A stretch of 64,000 nt of DNA from Chitinophaga polysaccharea (GCF_902150045.1 NZ_CABFVU010000002.1:1228001-1292000), one strand, 5' to 3'. Positions 44,231-54,135 are shown, counted from the stretch's first letter. Numbers and translations are program-made. The notes: generated from the letters alone by a model not told the origin.

Positions 44231-45157
44231 ATGGATAACGTTACAACAGGAAAACAATTACCACGCTGGCAGCTTTTTCTGCTTTCCTTCAAAGAGGCAT
44301 ACAAGGCATTACAGGCCGCCGATCCGCTGCGGATGGCCGGTGCTACTGCTTTTTTCACCACCTTTGCATTACCCGCCATCCTCATCATTATCATCCAGCT
44401 GCTGCGTATTATTTTCCGGATCCAGCACCCTGGTCAGCGTTTGATGAAGCAACTGGAAAATATGTTTGGACAGGAAACAACCGAAGCCATCCTTGGAACA
44501 TTGAAAGCGTTCCGCAGCATTGCACAAAACTGGATCATTGCCATTGCAGGGTTTATTTTCCTGCTGTTCGTAGCTACCACGCTCTTTAAAATCATTAAAG
44601 GATCCCTGAATGAACTATGGAAAATAAGGCCCATCCATAAAAGCAGCTTTGGAGAGATAATGGTATCCCGACTCAAAGCTGTACTGGTGATCGTTTTTGC
44701 AGGCGTTCTTTTTATCATCGACCTGGTAGCGGAAACTGCGCGCATCTTTCTTGGGAAATACATAGACCAGTACCTGCCTGCCCTGGGCAGTTATTATAAC
44801 GGCACCCTTAATTACGTAATTTCTGTCATCATTGTTACCATCTGGTTTTTCCTGGTATTCCATTTTCTGCCGGATGGGCGCCCCCGCTGGCGGGTGGGTA
44901 TTACCGGTGCACTGGTAACCAGTATCCTGTTTAATATGGGGAAAATGGTATTGAAAGTGATGCTCACCTACAGCAGTATCAACAGTATCTATGGAGCCTC
45001 TGCCTCTACAGTGCTGTTGCTGTTGTTTATGTTTTATTCTTCCCTGATCTTTTACTTCGGGGCCTGTTTTACCTATGCCTGGGGCACGCTTACCAACCGC
45101 CCGGTGGAACCGCTGCCTTATGCCGGCAGGTTTGAGATCACCCCTGCGGATGACTGA
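44231..45157 (+). CDS. YihY/BrkB-family inner-membrane protein
   Basis: 308 residues from the ATG at 44231 (a TTG 12 bases earlier is less likely). Six hydrophobic segments and the family landmarks are present: LRMAGATAFFTTFALPAILII near the N terminus, VVATTLFKIIKGSLNELWKI-like segment, FHFLPDGRPRWRVGITGALVT and a final GASASTVLLLLFMFYSSLIFYFGA. The family is widespread in the inner membrane; a transport role has been proposed but is not established. It is transcribed away from the relic region and 70 bases before the GPH symporter. Confidence 0.88.
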   Translation: MDNVTTGKQLPRWQLFLLSFKEAYKALQAADPLRMAGATAFFTTFALPAILIIIIQLLRIIFRIQHPGQRLMKQLENMFGQETTEAILGTLKAFRSIAQNWIIAIAGFIFLLFVATTLFKIIKGSLNELWKIRPIHKSSFGEIMVSRLKAVLVIVFAGVLFIIDLVAETARIFLGKYIDQYLPALGSYYNGTLNYVISVIIVTIWFFLVFHFLPDGRPRWRVGITGALVTSILFNMGKMVLKVMLTYSSINSIYGASASTVLLLLFMFYSSLIFYFGACFTYAWGTLTNRPVEPLPYAGRFEITPADD

Positions 45158-45227
45158 TACTTCAGCTTGATAACAAGGCGCCCTGAATGGATAAATAATG
45201 CTATTTTACAGGGATCGTATTCCGCCT

Positions 45228-46607
45228 ATGAATAACAAAATTTCGTTAAAGGAAAAAATAGGGTATGGCTTTGGAGATATGGCTTCTTCCATGTTCTGGA
45301 AGTTATTCGGGATGTACCTGTTATTTTTTTATACAGATGTAATGGGCATTGCTGCCGCAGCAGTAGGCACCATGTTCCTGATCACCCGTATATGGGATAC
45401 CTTTTTTGATCCGGTGGTAGGAACGTTATCGGACAGAACCCATTCAAAATGGGGGAAGTTCCGGCCTTACATTTTATACATGGCGGTACCTTTCGGTATC
45501 ATCGGTATACTCACTTTTACCACACCGGGCTACAACGCCACGGGCAAGCTGGTATACGCTTACATTACCTACTCCGCCATGATGATGATCTATTCACTGA
45601 TCAACGTGCCTTATGCTTCGTTGCTCGGTGTAATCTCCGCAGATGGAAAGGAGAGGAATACACTGGCCTCTTTCCGTATGGCTTTTGCGTTTGGCGGCAG
45701 CCTGATAGCACTGGCTTTGATAGAGCCCCTGGTTAATTTATTCAGTAAAGCCGGCGGAAAGGAGAACCTGCAAGCCGGCTGGCAGCTGGGGGTAGCAGTA
45801 ATAGCGGTTATCTGCGTAATTTTATTCCTGTTGTGCTTTGCATGGGTAAAGGAAAGGGTGCAACCTATCAAAGATGAACAACCGTCCCTGAAGGAAGATA
45901 TAAAGGATCTTTATAAGAATAAGCCCTGGTGGATATTGCTGGGAGCAGGTGTTGCAGCGCTTATTTTCAATTCTATACGTGATGGCGCCACCCTTTACTA
46001 TTTCAAATATTATATCCGTGATATGGATGCTTTTAAACTGGGCGGTATGAGCATCACCTGGTCCACCTTGTACCTGGTACTGGGCCAGGCGGCGAATATA
46101 GCGGGCGTCATCCTGGCCTCTCCCTTAGGCAATAAAGCAGGCAAGAAAAATACCTACCTGGGGGCTATGGTAATAGCTTCGGCACTTAGTATAGCGTTTT
46201 ACTGGCTTGGAAGGGAACAGCTTACACTGATCTTTGTATTCCAGTTCCTCATCAGCATTTGTGCGGGGATCATTTTCCCGTTGCTATGGTCAATGTATGC
46301 CGATATCGCAGACTACTCCGAATGGAGGAACGGGCGCCGTGCTACAGGGCTCATCTTCTCGTCTTCGTCCATGTCGCAGAAATTCGGATGGACCATCGGT
46401 GGTGCGCTCACCGGTTGGTTGCTGGGCGCCTTTGGTTTTAAAGCCAATGAGGTGCAGGCGGATGCCGCACAGAATGGCATCCTGTTAATGCTTAGTTTTT
46501 TACCGGCTATAGGTTCGGTATTGTCTGTCATATTTATTGCCATGTACCCGCTTTCTGAAGAGCGTATCGCTATTATATCAGCGGAACTGGAACAAAGAAG
46601 AAAATAA
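45228..46607 (+). CDS. GPH-family sugar:cation symporter
   Basis: 459 residues from the ATG at 45228 (an ATG 30 bases upstream precedes a polar tail and is less likely). It shows the glycoside-pentoside-hexuronide symporter motifs: LKEKIGYGFGDMASSMFWKL, FLITRIWDTFFDPVVGTLSDR, KWGKFRPYILYMAVPFG and, near the C terminus, WSMYADIADYSEWRNGRRATGL. Twelve membrane segments are expected. Its stop overlaps the next start (TAATG), so it is coupled to the 2-epimerase. This pair is the inner-membrane and epimerisation part of known beta-mannan routes, so manno- or cellobiose is the likely cargo (inference). Confidence 0.88.
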   Translation: MNNKISLKEKIGYGFGDMASSMFWKLFGMYLLFFYTDVMGIAAAAVGTMFLITRIWDTFFDPVVGTLSDRTHSKWGKFRPYILYMAVPFGIIGILTFTTPGYNATGKLVYAYITYSAMMMIYSLINVPYASLLGVISADGKERNTLASFRMAFAFGGSLIALALIEPLVNLFSKAGGKENLQAGWQLGVAVIAVICVILFLLCFAWVKERVQPIKDEQPSLKEDIKDLYKNKPWWILLGAGVAALIFNSIRDGATLYYFKYYIRDMDAFKLGGMSITWSTLYLVLGQAANIAGVILASPLGNKAGKKNTYLGAMVIASALSIAFYWLGREQLTLIFVFQFLISICAGIIFPLLWSMYADIADYSEWRNGRRATGLIFSSSSMSQKFGWTIGGALTGWLLGAFGFKANEVQADAAQNGILLMLSFLPAIGSVLSVIFIAMYPLSEERIAIISAELEQRRK

Positions 46608-47785
46608 TGCAACAGGAATTAAAAACAGCACTGGAAAAAGAGCTCGCAGCTATCCTTAATTACTGGATGAAGTATACACCGGATAAAGTATACGGAGGTT
46701 TTTACGGGAAGCTGGGAAATGATAATATTCCTGTACCGGAAGCGGCAAAGGGAGCTGTATTAAATGCCCGTATTTTATGGACATTTGCCGCTGCCTGCAA
46801 TCATACGCTCAATCCTGTATACCTTGCAACAGCAGACCGTGCATACCGTTATTTTAATGCGCACTTTATTGATCATACTTATGGAGGCGTATACTGGACG
46901 GTAGACTATACCGGGCGGCCGGCGGAAACAAAAAAACAGGTATATGCCATTGCCTTTGCTTTGTATGCCTATAGTGAATACTATAAAGCGACTGCGCATC
47001 CGGAAGTGCTCACAACAGCTATCTCTCTTTACAACAGTATTGAACAGCACAGTTTCGACCCTGTGCATGATGGCTACTTTGAAGCCTTTACACGCAACTG
47101 GCAGGAAATAGCAGACCTTCGCCTCAGCGCAAAAGATGCCAACGAAAAGAAAACGATGAACACCCATCTGCATGTGGTGGAAGCATACGCCAACCTCTAC
47201 ACCGTTTGGCCGGATCAGCAATTGCGCGTCCAGATAAAACGCTTATTGCAATTATTCCATGATAAGATCATCGATCAGAAAAGCGGGCATCTGCATTTAT
47301 TTTTTGATGAACAATGGCAGGTAAAAGGCAATAACATTTCCTACGGGCACGACATTGAAGCCAGCTGGCTGTTGCTGCAGGCAGCGGAAATCATTGAAGA
47401 CGCCGCCCTCATCACTCTCTACAAAAAACTGGCCCTGGTGATCACCAACCTCACCCTGCAGGAAGGAACCGATAAAGACGGCGGTCTCTGGTATGAATAT
47501 GAAACCGCCCAACAACATATGGTTGCTGAAAAACACTGGTGGCCGCAGGCCGAAGCACTGGTAGGGTTTGTCAATGCCTGGCAACTACAGCCACAGGGGC
47601 CTTACCTGCAGCATGCACTGAACACCTGGCACTTTATTGAAAAGCACATCATTGATAAAACCAACGGCGAATGGTTCTGGGGTGTGTATAAAGACTACTC
47701 CATCAAACCGGAAGACAAAGCAGGGCTCTGGAAATGCCCCTACCACAATGCGCGCGCCTGCCTCGAAGGGATAAAGCGGTTGTAG
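46607..47785 (+). CDS. Cellobiose/mannobiose 2-epimerase (AGE family)
   Basis: 392 residues, the usual length for the AGE (alpha/alpha)6-barrel epimerases. Landmarks include GGFYGKLG, LNARILWTFAAA, GGVYWTVDYTGRP, MNTHLHVVEAYANLY, ISYGHDIEASWLLLQAA and KHWWPQAEALVGF, carrying the conserved His residues of cellobiose 2-epimerases. It would convert the reducing-end glucose or mannose of a disaccharide to its C2 epimer. In mannan use it makes mannosyl-glucose, the substrate of GH130 phosphorylase. The only GH130 gene in the window is dead (3729-4377), so another copy elsewhere or another disaccharide route would be needed. Confidence 0.88.
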   Translation: MQQELKTALEKELAAILNYWMKYTPDKVYGGFYGKLGNDNIPVPEAAKGAVLNARILWTFAAACNHTLNPVYLATADRAYRYFNAHFIDHTYGGVYWTVDYTGRPAETKKQVYAIAFALYAYSEYYKATAHPEVLTTAISLYNSIEQHSFDPVHDGYFEAFTRNWQEIADLRLSAKDANEKKTMNTHLHVVEAYANLYTVWPDQQLRVQIKRLLQLFHDKIIDQKSGHLHLFFDEQWQVKGNNISYGHDIEASWLLLQAAEIIEDAALITLYKKLALVITNLTLQEGTDKDGGLWYEYETAQQHMVAEKHWWPQAEALVGFVNAWQLQPQGPYLQHALNTWHFIEKHIIDKTNGEWFWGVYKDYSIKPEDKAGLWKCPYHNARACLEGIKRL

Positions 47786-47794
47786 CAGCGGAAA

Positions 47795-47978
47795 TTGTCT
47801 TGGAACACTGATTATGATGATTTTGATGATTACGCTGATGTTATTTTTATTTTTTTGAATAATTATTATGAGAGATAGAAAGTAAAATCGAATACCCGCT
47901 TATATCTCTCTTAATAATTATTCAAAAAATAAAGTCAAAGTAATCATCAAAATCATCATAATCAGTGTTCCAAGACAA
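47795..47978. repeat. 184-bp imperfect inverted repeat (arms about 83 and 76 bp)
   Basis: The left arm (47795-47877) begins with TTGTCTTGGAACACTGATTA and runs through a GATGATTTTGATGATTAC segment. The right arm (47903-47978) is its reverse complement with only small gaps. The centre is 25 bases. It would form a very long RNA or DNA hairpin directly after the epimerase gene and is not a simple terminator. The outer TTGTCTTGGAACA sequence also occurs at 57194-57206 (inverted), which suggests a dispersed family. Confidence 0.85.
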
Positions 47979-48095
47979 ATCCCGCGTCGCCGAAGGCGAC
48001 CCCCACCAATACGGAATTCGCATTTTTTAATTTGTATTTAGCAAATCGCTCCCACCAGCTTCCGGTGCATCACTATTTTATATATCTTGATGCAC

Positions 48096-50540
48096 ATGAA
48101 CTGCAAGATATATTCCACGCTGCAAGCCGCATTTTTATTGGGCGCCCTTACTTTATCGGCGCAATCTGATGTAACCGTACGGTTCAGTGAACCGGCCCGG
48201 CATTTCACAGCTTCCGCCCCGCTGGGTAATGGTCGCATGGGCGCTATGGTGTTTGGAAACACCAACAGGGAACGGATTGTACTGAATGAAATATCCATGT
48301 GGGCCGGCGGTGTACAGGATGCCGACAGTAAAGAGGCCGGCAACTACCTGCCACAGATCAGAACATTATTGCTGGAAGGAAAGAATATTGAAGCGCAGAA
48401 AATGCTGCAACAGTATTTTGTTTGCAAAGGTCCGGGAAGCAGTGGTGGCGCTAACGTGAAGTTTGGCTGCTACCAGACATTGGGCGATCTTTTTATCCAG
48501 TGGAAAGATACTACATCGGCTATAAGCAACTACCAGCGGTGGCTGCGGTTGGACAGTGCCCTGAGCACTGTAAGCTGGGAAAGGAACGGAACCGGTTTTA
48601 AGGAAGAAGTACTGGTGTCTGTCCCGGGGCAGGTAGCGGTGGTACGTCTCACCGCCAGCAAACCCGGCAGCCTTTCTTTCACTACAGGATTGTACCGTAA
48701 GGAACGCGCCGCACTGAAAGTGGTAAACGGTAACCTGGAAATGAGCGGTACACTGAATGGCGGTAACAATGATCCCGGCGTGCAATATGCGGCCATACTG
48801 AAAGTTATCTCCAACGGCGGTACCCGCTCAGAAAGTAATGATCAGATCACTATTAGCAACGCCAATGAATGCCTGTTACTGGTGGCAGCCCGCACCAATA
48901 TGAACTGGCCGGCAGTGGAAACGCCTGGCCCGGCGCCTATGCCCCAAACGGTGGCTGATATCAGTAAAGCAGCGGCGGTTCCCTGGCAGGGATTACTGCG
49001 GGCCCACGTGAAAGATTATACGTCGTTCTTTAACCGTTGCCGCCTTTCATTTGCAGATAACAGTAATGATGAGGTAAGGTCCCTTTCTACCATCGACCGG
49101 CTCCAACGCCTGCACGATGGCAATAAAGATGCCTCCCTGGCTTCACTGTATTTTAACTTTGGCCGTTACCTGCTCATCAGCTCTTCCCGCAATGGCGGCA
49201 TGCCGGCCAACCTGCAGGGCTTATGGGCGGAAGAATACCAAACGCCATGGAATGCAGACTACCACCTGAACATCAATGTACAGATGAACTACTGGCCGGC
49301 GGAAGTTACCAACCTGTCTGATTGCCACCAGCCTTTATTTACATTGGCAAAACAAATGGCCAAATACGGACAGCGCACTGCACGCACCTACTATAAAGCC
49401 GATGGCTGGGTGGCGCACGTGATCAATAATCCCTGGGGCTTTACCTCTCCCGGTGAAGGGGCCGACTGGGGCTCTACGCTAACGGGCGGCGCCTGGGTGG
49501 CCACTCATCTCTGGAAACACTACCAGTATACCAACGATAAAAAATTCCTGAAAGAAATATACCCTGTGCTCAAAGGCGCGGCTGTTTTTTATAAAGATAT
49601 CCTGATCACGGAACCATCGCATCAGTGGCTGGTCACAGCGCCTTCTAACTCCCCGGAAAACGCATATATCCTGCCCAACGGGCAGCAGGGGCAAACCTGT
49701 ATGGGACCTACCATGGATATGCAGATAGGCAGAGACCTCCTCAAAGCTAACCAGGAAGCCGCTCGCATCCTGCAAACGGATAAGGCCTGGGCGGATAGCC
49801 TGCAGATAGTGCTCGGTAAACTGGCGCCTAACCAGGTAAGCCCGTCTACCGGCGGTATCCAGGAATGGCTGGAAGACTACAAGGAGGCAGACCCGCATCA
49901 CCGCCATGTATCGCCTTTGTATGGCTTATATCCTTACGATGAAATTACTCCCTGGGATACACCGGAACTGGCGGCTGCAGCAGAGAAAACACTGCTCAGG
50001 AGAGGCGATGGCGGTACCGGTTGGTCACGTGCCTGGAAAATCGCTTTCTGGGCCCGTTTAGGCAACGGTAACCACGCCTATAAAATGCTGCAGGAATTGC
50101 TGGCGCCTGCCGCAGCCACCAGCGAAATCAGTATGCGCTCCGGCGCAGGCACTTATGCCAACCTGTTCTGCGCACACCCGCCTTTCCAGATAGACGGTAA
50201 CTTGGGCGCTGTAGCCGGTATCGCGGAAATGCTGCTGCAAAGTCATGGTGGCGATAACGTGATCCGCCTGCTGCCTGCACTCCCGGATAATCCTGAATTT
50301 GCAGCCGGACAGGTACAGGGCCTCTGCGCTATCAATGGTTTTGTAGTGGATTTCAGCTGGAAAAATAAAACTGTGCACGAGCTCAGCCTGCTTTCCAATA
50401 CAGGTGCGGAATGCCGCCTGTTACTGCCGGAAAGCGCTGTGGTAAAGGACCGTAGCGGAGCGGTAGTGCCGCATCAGTACAAAGATGGCGTGCTGCGCTT
50501 CGCTACAAAGAAAGGAATGAAGTATCGCATTACAGTATAA
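48096..50540 (+). CDS. Secreted GH95-family alpha-L-fucosidase-like enzyme
   Basis: 814 residues from the ATG at 48096, which opens a signal peptide (MNCKIYSTLQAAFLLGALTLSAQ); a Met two codons upstream is equally possible. The N-terminal domain has FTASAPLGNGRMGAMVFGN and ERIVLNEISMWAG. The (alpha/alpha)6 catalytic domain has GLWAEEYQTPWNADYHLNIN and NVQMNYWPAEVTNL, then HHRHVSPLYGLYP and the C-terminal GNLGAVAGIAEMLLQS. These are GH95 hallmarks; the family acts on alpha-L-fucosides and also alpha-L-galactosides. It stands alone, with a terminator downstream. Confidence 0.9.
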   Translation: MNCKIYSTLQAAFLLGALTLSAQSDVTVRFSEPARHFTASAPLGNGRMGAMVFGNTNRERIVLNEISMWAGGVQDADSKEAGNYLPQIRTLLLEGKNIEAQKMLQQYFVCKGPGSSGGANVKFGCYQTLGDLFIQWKDTTSAISNYQRWLRLDSALSTVSWERNGTGFKEEVLVSVPGQVAVVRLTASKPGSLSFTTGLYRKERAALKVVNGNLEMSGTLNGGNNDPGVQYAAILKVISNGGTRSESNDQITISNANECLLLVAARTNMNWPAVETPGPAPMPQTVADISKAAAVPWQGLLRAHVKDYTSFFNRCRLSFADNSNDEVRSLSTIDRLQRLHDGNKDASLASLYFNFGRYLLISSSRNGGMPANLQGLWAEEYQTPWNADYHLNINVQMNYWPAEVTNLSDCHQPLFTLAKQMAKYGQRTARTYYKADGWVAHVINNPWGFTSPGEGADWGSTLTGGAWVATHLWKHYQYTNDKKFLKEIYPVLKGAAVFYKDILITEPSHQWLVTAPSNSPENAYILPNGQQGQTCMGPTMDMQIGRDLLKANQEAARILQTDKAWADSLQIVLGKLAPNQVSPSTGGIQEWLEDYKEADPHHRHVSPLYGLYPYDEITPWDTPELAAAAEKTLLRRGDGGTGWSRAWKIAFWARLGNGNHAYKMLQELLAPAAATSEISMRSGAGTYANLFCAHPPFQIDGNLGAVAGIAEMLLQSHGGDNVIRLLPALPDNPEFAAGQVQGLCAINGFVVDFSWKNKTVHELSLLSNTGAECRLLLPESAVVKDRSGAVVPHQYKDGVLRFATKKGMKYRITV

Positions 50541-50550
50541 GGTGGCGGAA

Positions 50551-50589
50551 TTTTGTCTTGCCCGGTGTATACCGGGTAAGACAAAAAAA
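50551..50589 (+). terminator. Rho-independent terminator after GH95 gene
   Basis: TTTTGTCTTGCCCGGT-GTAT-ACCGGGTAAGACAAAAAAA forms a 16-bp stem with one wobble pair and A/T ends, able to work in both directions. It lies 11 bases after the stop. Confidence 0.85.
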
Positions 50590-50618
50590 TCGCATCTTTA
50601 TCTTTCATAACAACTCAT

Positions 50619-51320
50619 ATGGAAGATCTGAAACAAATGGCTGCCAGGGCAGCACTGGATTATATACAATCCGGTCAAACCATCGGACTGGGTGCAGGCA
50701 GCACCATCGCTCACCTGGTGAACTACCTGAAAAGCGAAGAAGCGTTGTTTAAAAATATTACTACCGTCACTTCTTCCTATAACACCTTACAACAACTGCG
50801 GGAACACGGATTCAATATTAAACAACCCGGAGATGTATCCCGGCTGGATATTTATTTTGATGGATGTGATCAGTTTGATTACCAGCTGAACGCATTGAAA
50901 AGCGGCGGCGGTATTCATACACAGGAGAAATTGCTGGCGGCAATGGCCGATAAATTTATTTTGATTGGCGACGGAGCCAAATATGTAGCACAGTTGTATA
51001 CTACTTTTCCCGTGGTGATAGAAGTGATACCCGAAGCGATTCCCTTTGTAATGAAACAGCTGAAGAAAATATTTTCGCTCGCAAATCCCGAGTTGCGGCT
51101 TAGTAATAAAAAAGACGGGGCGGTAATTACTGAGCATGGCAACCTGCTCATTGATATCTGGTTCCGTTCCTTCCCGCCATTAGACAGCCTCAATCATCGT
51201 TTAAAGGAGATCCCGGGCGTACTCGAAACCTCGCTTTTTTATAATATGGCGCATGCTGCCATCATAGCGGGAAAGAAGGGAGTGGAATTTATTCTTAAAG
51301 ATCCGGCTTACCTGATCTGA
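50619..51320 (+). CDS. rpiA: Ribose-5-phosphate isomerase A
   Basis: 233 residues. It has the RpiA signature order: GQTIGLGAGSTIAHLV, TSSYNTLQQLREHG, DIYFDGCDQFD (family DGADEID), ALKSGGGIHTQEKLLA (family GGGaA..REKi), DGAKYV and EHGNLLIDIWF with a VLETSLFYNMA end. It interconverts ribose 5-phosphate and ribulose 5-phosphate in the pentose phosphate pathway. The active-site motifs deviate from the textbook form (Cys-Gln in place of Ala-Asp/Glu, and IHTQEK in place of AALLREK), so this belongs to a divergent branch. Its 3' end overlaps that of the GH78 gene by 13 bases. Confidence 0.85.
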   Translation: MEDLKQMAARAALDYIQSGQTIGLGAGSTIAHLVNYLKSEEALFKNITTVTSSYNTLQQLREHGFNIKQPGDVSRLDIYFDGCDQFDYQLNALKSGGGIHTQEKLLAAMADKFILIGDGAKYVAQLYTTFPVVIEVIPEAIPFVMKQLKKIFSLANPELRLSNKKDGAVITEHGNLLIDIWFRSFPPLDSLNHRLKEIPGVLETSLFYNMAHAAIIAGKKGVEFILKDPAYLI

Positions 51321-54058
51321 AACTCTCTTGTACCAGCGGTTACATGATATTGTAATCCCTTCCCGGTGTTTTGTGTTATCACAGGTTTACCGTTTTCATA
51401 TATTTTTTGTGTAGGGGAGATATGAAAGAAGATATCTGCCCCGGCATTTGCAGGCACTGTTACACAGTAGGTGATGGCAGCGCCGTTTCTTTTCCAGGAA
51501 GAAATGATGGTACCGTACGGGCTGTCGTGACTTCCTTCAAAATGATCCAGTCCTTCCACGAAGTTGGGCGTGAGTAAAATGTTTTTAAACCCTGGCGCAT
51601 TTTCATCAGGCCTGATACCGGCCACGCCTTTATACATCCACGCGCCTATTTCACCGAACATAATGTGGTTGCGGGAAAGATCCGAGGAGGCATTGATATC
51701 CCAGTTTTCAAAAAGGGTAGTGGCGCCGTTCATGATCCACCAGCCCCAGGATGGGAAAGTGCGTTGGGCGGCCAGCTTCCACGCCACATCTGCATACCCG
51801 TTTTCACTAAGCGCATTCAGGATACTTTTGGTGCCAAGCAGGCCCACATCCAGGTGGAAGTTGTCTGCCGCCACTCTCTTTGCAAGATTGGCGGCTACCT
51901 TGTTTTTCATGGAATCCGGTACCAGGCCCCAATACAGCGCCACACTTAGCTCTGTTTGTACGCCTTCTCCATAAATGCCTGTTTCTTTATTGAGATATTT
52001 CGCATTAAAGGCAGTTTTGATCTTTGCTGCCAGTGTACTGTATTTCGTATAGTCGGCGGTTTTGCCAAACAGTTTGGCTGCTTTGGCAAGTATCATTGCA
52101 TCGGCGTAGTAGTAGGCAGAAGAGGTGAACTCCACCGGCGATTTTGATTTAACCGGCACCCAATCGCCCAGGCCCCAGGTAGTTAACCCTGAAGGACTGA
52201 TAGCGGTGATCCTGTCTACATACCTGCGCATATTGTCATACGAGGCGGAGAGGAGCGTGGTATCCCCGTAAAAAAGATAGATGTTCCATGGAATGATGGC
52301 AATAGTGCTGGTCCAGTCGGGGCCGTTACCCCATTCATATCCCCAGCCGCCGGTTGGGATAATGGAAGGCAGCACACCGTTGGGTTGTTGCTCATCGCGA
52401 TGGTCTGCCAGCCATTTTTCGTAGATGGTGATACCATCGTAGCTGTACAGTCCTGTTTCAATGGCAATTTGCGCATCCCCGGTCCAGCCGTTCTTTTCAC
52501 GTTGGGGGCAATCTGTAGGATAGCCGAACAGGTTGGAGAGATAGGCGTTATTGGTGGCGGCGAACAGTTTATTGATCATGGTATCTGAGCCATGGATGTG
52601 CCCCGCAGGAGGCACATTACTGTGCATGAAGTAGCCGGTGAGACTTTCCTTATGAAGTTGTACCGGCTGGCTGCTCGTCACTTCCACATATTGGAATCCT
52701 TTATAGTTAAAGCGGGGCATAAAGGTTTCCTCTCCTTTTCCGCTGAGAATAAAAATATCTGTCTGGAAAGGATCGGTATCATCTGTAGGGCGGTAATGCA
52801 CTATAATATTGGAGAGATCCACAAAGCCTTTTTTATCCAGTTGTTCCCCGTGTTTCAGTTTAAGCACCGTGCCTGCCGGGCCGCTTACGCGGATCCTGCT
52901 TACGCCGGCAATATTCCTGCCCAGGTCGTATATCCAGGTGCTGTCGTTGGGATGGGCAACACTGGCGGCAGGAATTTCCTCTACGTTCTCGATAGGATAC
53001 AACTGTTGTGAAACAATGTGCTGTGAAGGCGCTGCGCGATAAATAACATCTTTCCATTTGCTGTCATCGAAATTAACCGTATTCCATCCTGGTTGTTCTT
53101 TGCGGGCGTCGTAATGTTCGGCAGTATAGATGCTGTTGAATACAACAGGCCCCAGTGCTGTTTTCCAGTCTTTCCCCGAGCTGATGGTTTCCACGCTGCC
53201 ATCGGTATAGGTAACCCGCAGATCGAGGCAAAAAGCGGGTCTGCCGCGCCAGGGCGCTTCGTGGAAGTTCCATACGGCGGTAGACTGGTGATTGTACCAG
53301 CCATTGCCCAGCATTACACCAATGGCGTTCCTGCCTGATTGCAGGAGGGTGGTAACATCATAGGTAACATACAGGGTACGGCGGTCGAAACGGGTGTACA
53401 TGGGATCGAGGCGGTGATTGCCTGCTTTGGTTCCGTTGATATACAGTTCGTACAGGCCGGCCACCGCAATATAGGCGCGTGCCGATTTCACCTGTTTAGT
53501 AGCGGTAAAAACTTTTCTGAAATTGGCGGCGGGCTTTAGCCGGATATCGTCGCCATCGCTGATCCACGCGCCTTTCCAGTTGCTTTGCTGCAACATGCCC
53601 GTTTCAAACCAGGAACGGCCGGGAGTGGTTTTCACGCCGTCTTTATCCCATACTTCCACGCTCCAGTAGTAGCGGGTAAATGGTTGCAGCGCTTTCCCGG
53701 GGAAGCTGGTCATGATGTCTGCACTGTTGATTTTACCGGAAGTCCATAGCGGGTGGGTATCCAGGGTCATAGAATCAGTGGATACCCGGATTTGATAGGC
53801 CGTTTGTTGCGCGCCGTTGCGGTTATCGCCCAGTTGCCACGATAGTCGCGGATGAGCGGCATCGACACCAATTGGTGTTACCAGGTGCTCACATTTCAGG
53901 CCGGTGACTGTAGCGGGCGAAGCGGCACTTGCAGTTACCCCCGTATGGCGATAGCCGGCAGGCATAGGAGCGGTTTTTACAAATACGGGTTTGCCCACCA
54001 ACACGACAGGCCATAAAAGGAACAGGTAAATAAACAGTTTCCGGAATATTAAATACAT
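51308..54058 (-). CDS. Secreted GH78-family alpha-L-rhamnosidase
   Basis: 916 residues from the ATG at 54058 (signal peptide MYLIFRKLFIYLFLLWPVVLVG). N-terminal beta-domains with GLKCEHLVTPIGVDAAHPRL and PRLSWQL, then YTRFDRRTLYVTYDVTTLL and YDARKEQPGWN, are the usual start of bacterial GH78. The (alpha/alpha)6 barrel has FGYPTDCPQREKNGWTGDAQ, GWGYEWGNGPDWTSTIAIIPW and WGWWIMNGATTLFENWD, which hold the acidic catalytic residues. It removes alpha-L-rhamnose, for example from rhamnogalacturonan or glycosides. It stands alone on the minus strand, divergent from the TetR gene. Confidence 0.92.
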   Translation of the reverse strand: MYLIFRKLFIYLFLLWPVVLVGKPVFVKTAPMPAGYRHTGVTASAASPATVTGLKCEHLVTPIGVDAAHPRLSWQLGDNRNGAQQTAYQIRVSTDSMTLDTHPLWTSGKINSADIMTSFPGKALQPFTRYYWSVEVWDKDGVKTTPGRSWFETGMLQQSNWKGAWISDGDDIRLKPAANFRKVFTATKQVKSARAYIAVAGLYELYINGTKAGNHRLDPMYTRFDRRTLYVTYDVTTLLQSGRNAIGVMLGNGWYNHQSTAVWNFHEAPWRGRPAFCLDLRVTYTDGSVETISSGKDWKTALGPVVFNSIYTAEHYDARKEQPGWNTVNFDDSKWKDVIYRAAPSQHIVSQQLYPIENVEEIPAASVAHPNDSTWIYDLGRNIAGVSRIRVSGPAGTVLKLKHGEQLDKKGFVDLSNIIVHYRPTDDTDPFQTDIFILSGKGEETFMPRFNYKGFQYVEVTSSQPVQLHKESLTGYFMHSNVPPAGHIHGSDTMINKLFAATNNAYLSNLFGYPTDCPQREKNGWTGDAQIAIETGLYSYDGITIYEKWLADHRDEQQPNGVLPSIIPTGGWGYEWGNGPDWTSTIAIIPWNIYLFYGDTTLLSASYDNMRRYVDRITAISPSGLTTWGLGDWVPVKSKSPVEFTSSAYYYADAMILAKAAKLFGKTADYTKYSTLAAKIKTAFNAKYLNKETGIYGEGVQTELSVALYWGLVPDSMKNKVAANLAKRVAADNFHLDVGLLGTKSILNALSENGYADVAWKLAAQRTFPSWGWWIMNGATTLFENWDINASSDLSRNHIMFGEIGAWMYKGVAGIRPDENAPGFKNILLTPNFVEGLDHFEGSHDSPYGTIISSWKRNGAAITYCVTVPANAGADIFFHISPTQKIYENGKPVITQNTGKGLQYHVTAGTREFQIR

Positions 54059-54135
54059 GCTAAGCGCTTGATTATTTGTCAACAAGATAGAATATGCTTC
54101 ACTTTTTTTTCCTGTTTTATAAAAAAACCAGAAAA

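Noticed and set aside
47820-47842. GATGATTTTGATGATTAC run as a microsatellite or start of a CRISPR-like array.
   Set aside because: The repeats are part of one long inverted repeat; there are no regularly spaced direct repeats with unique spacers.
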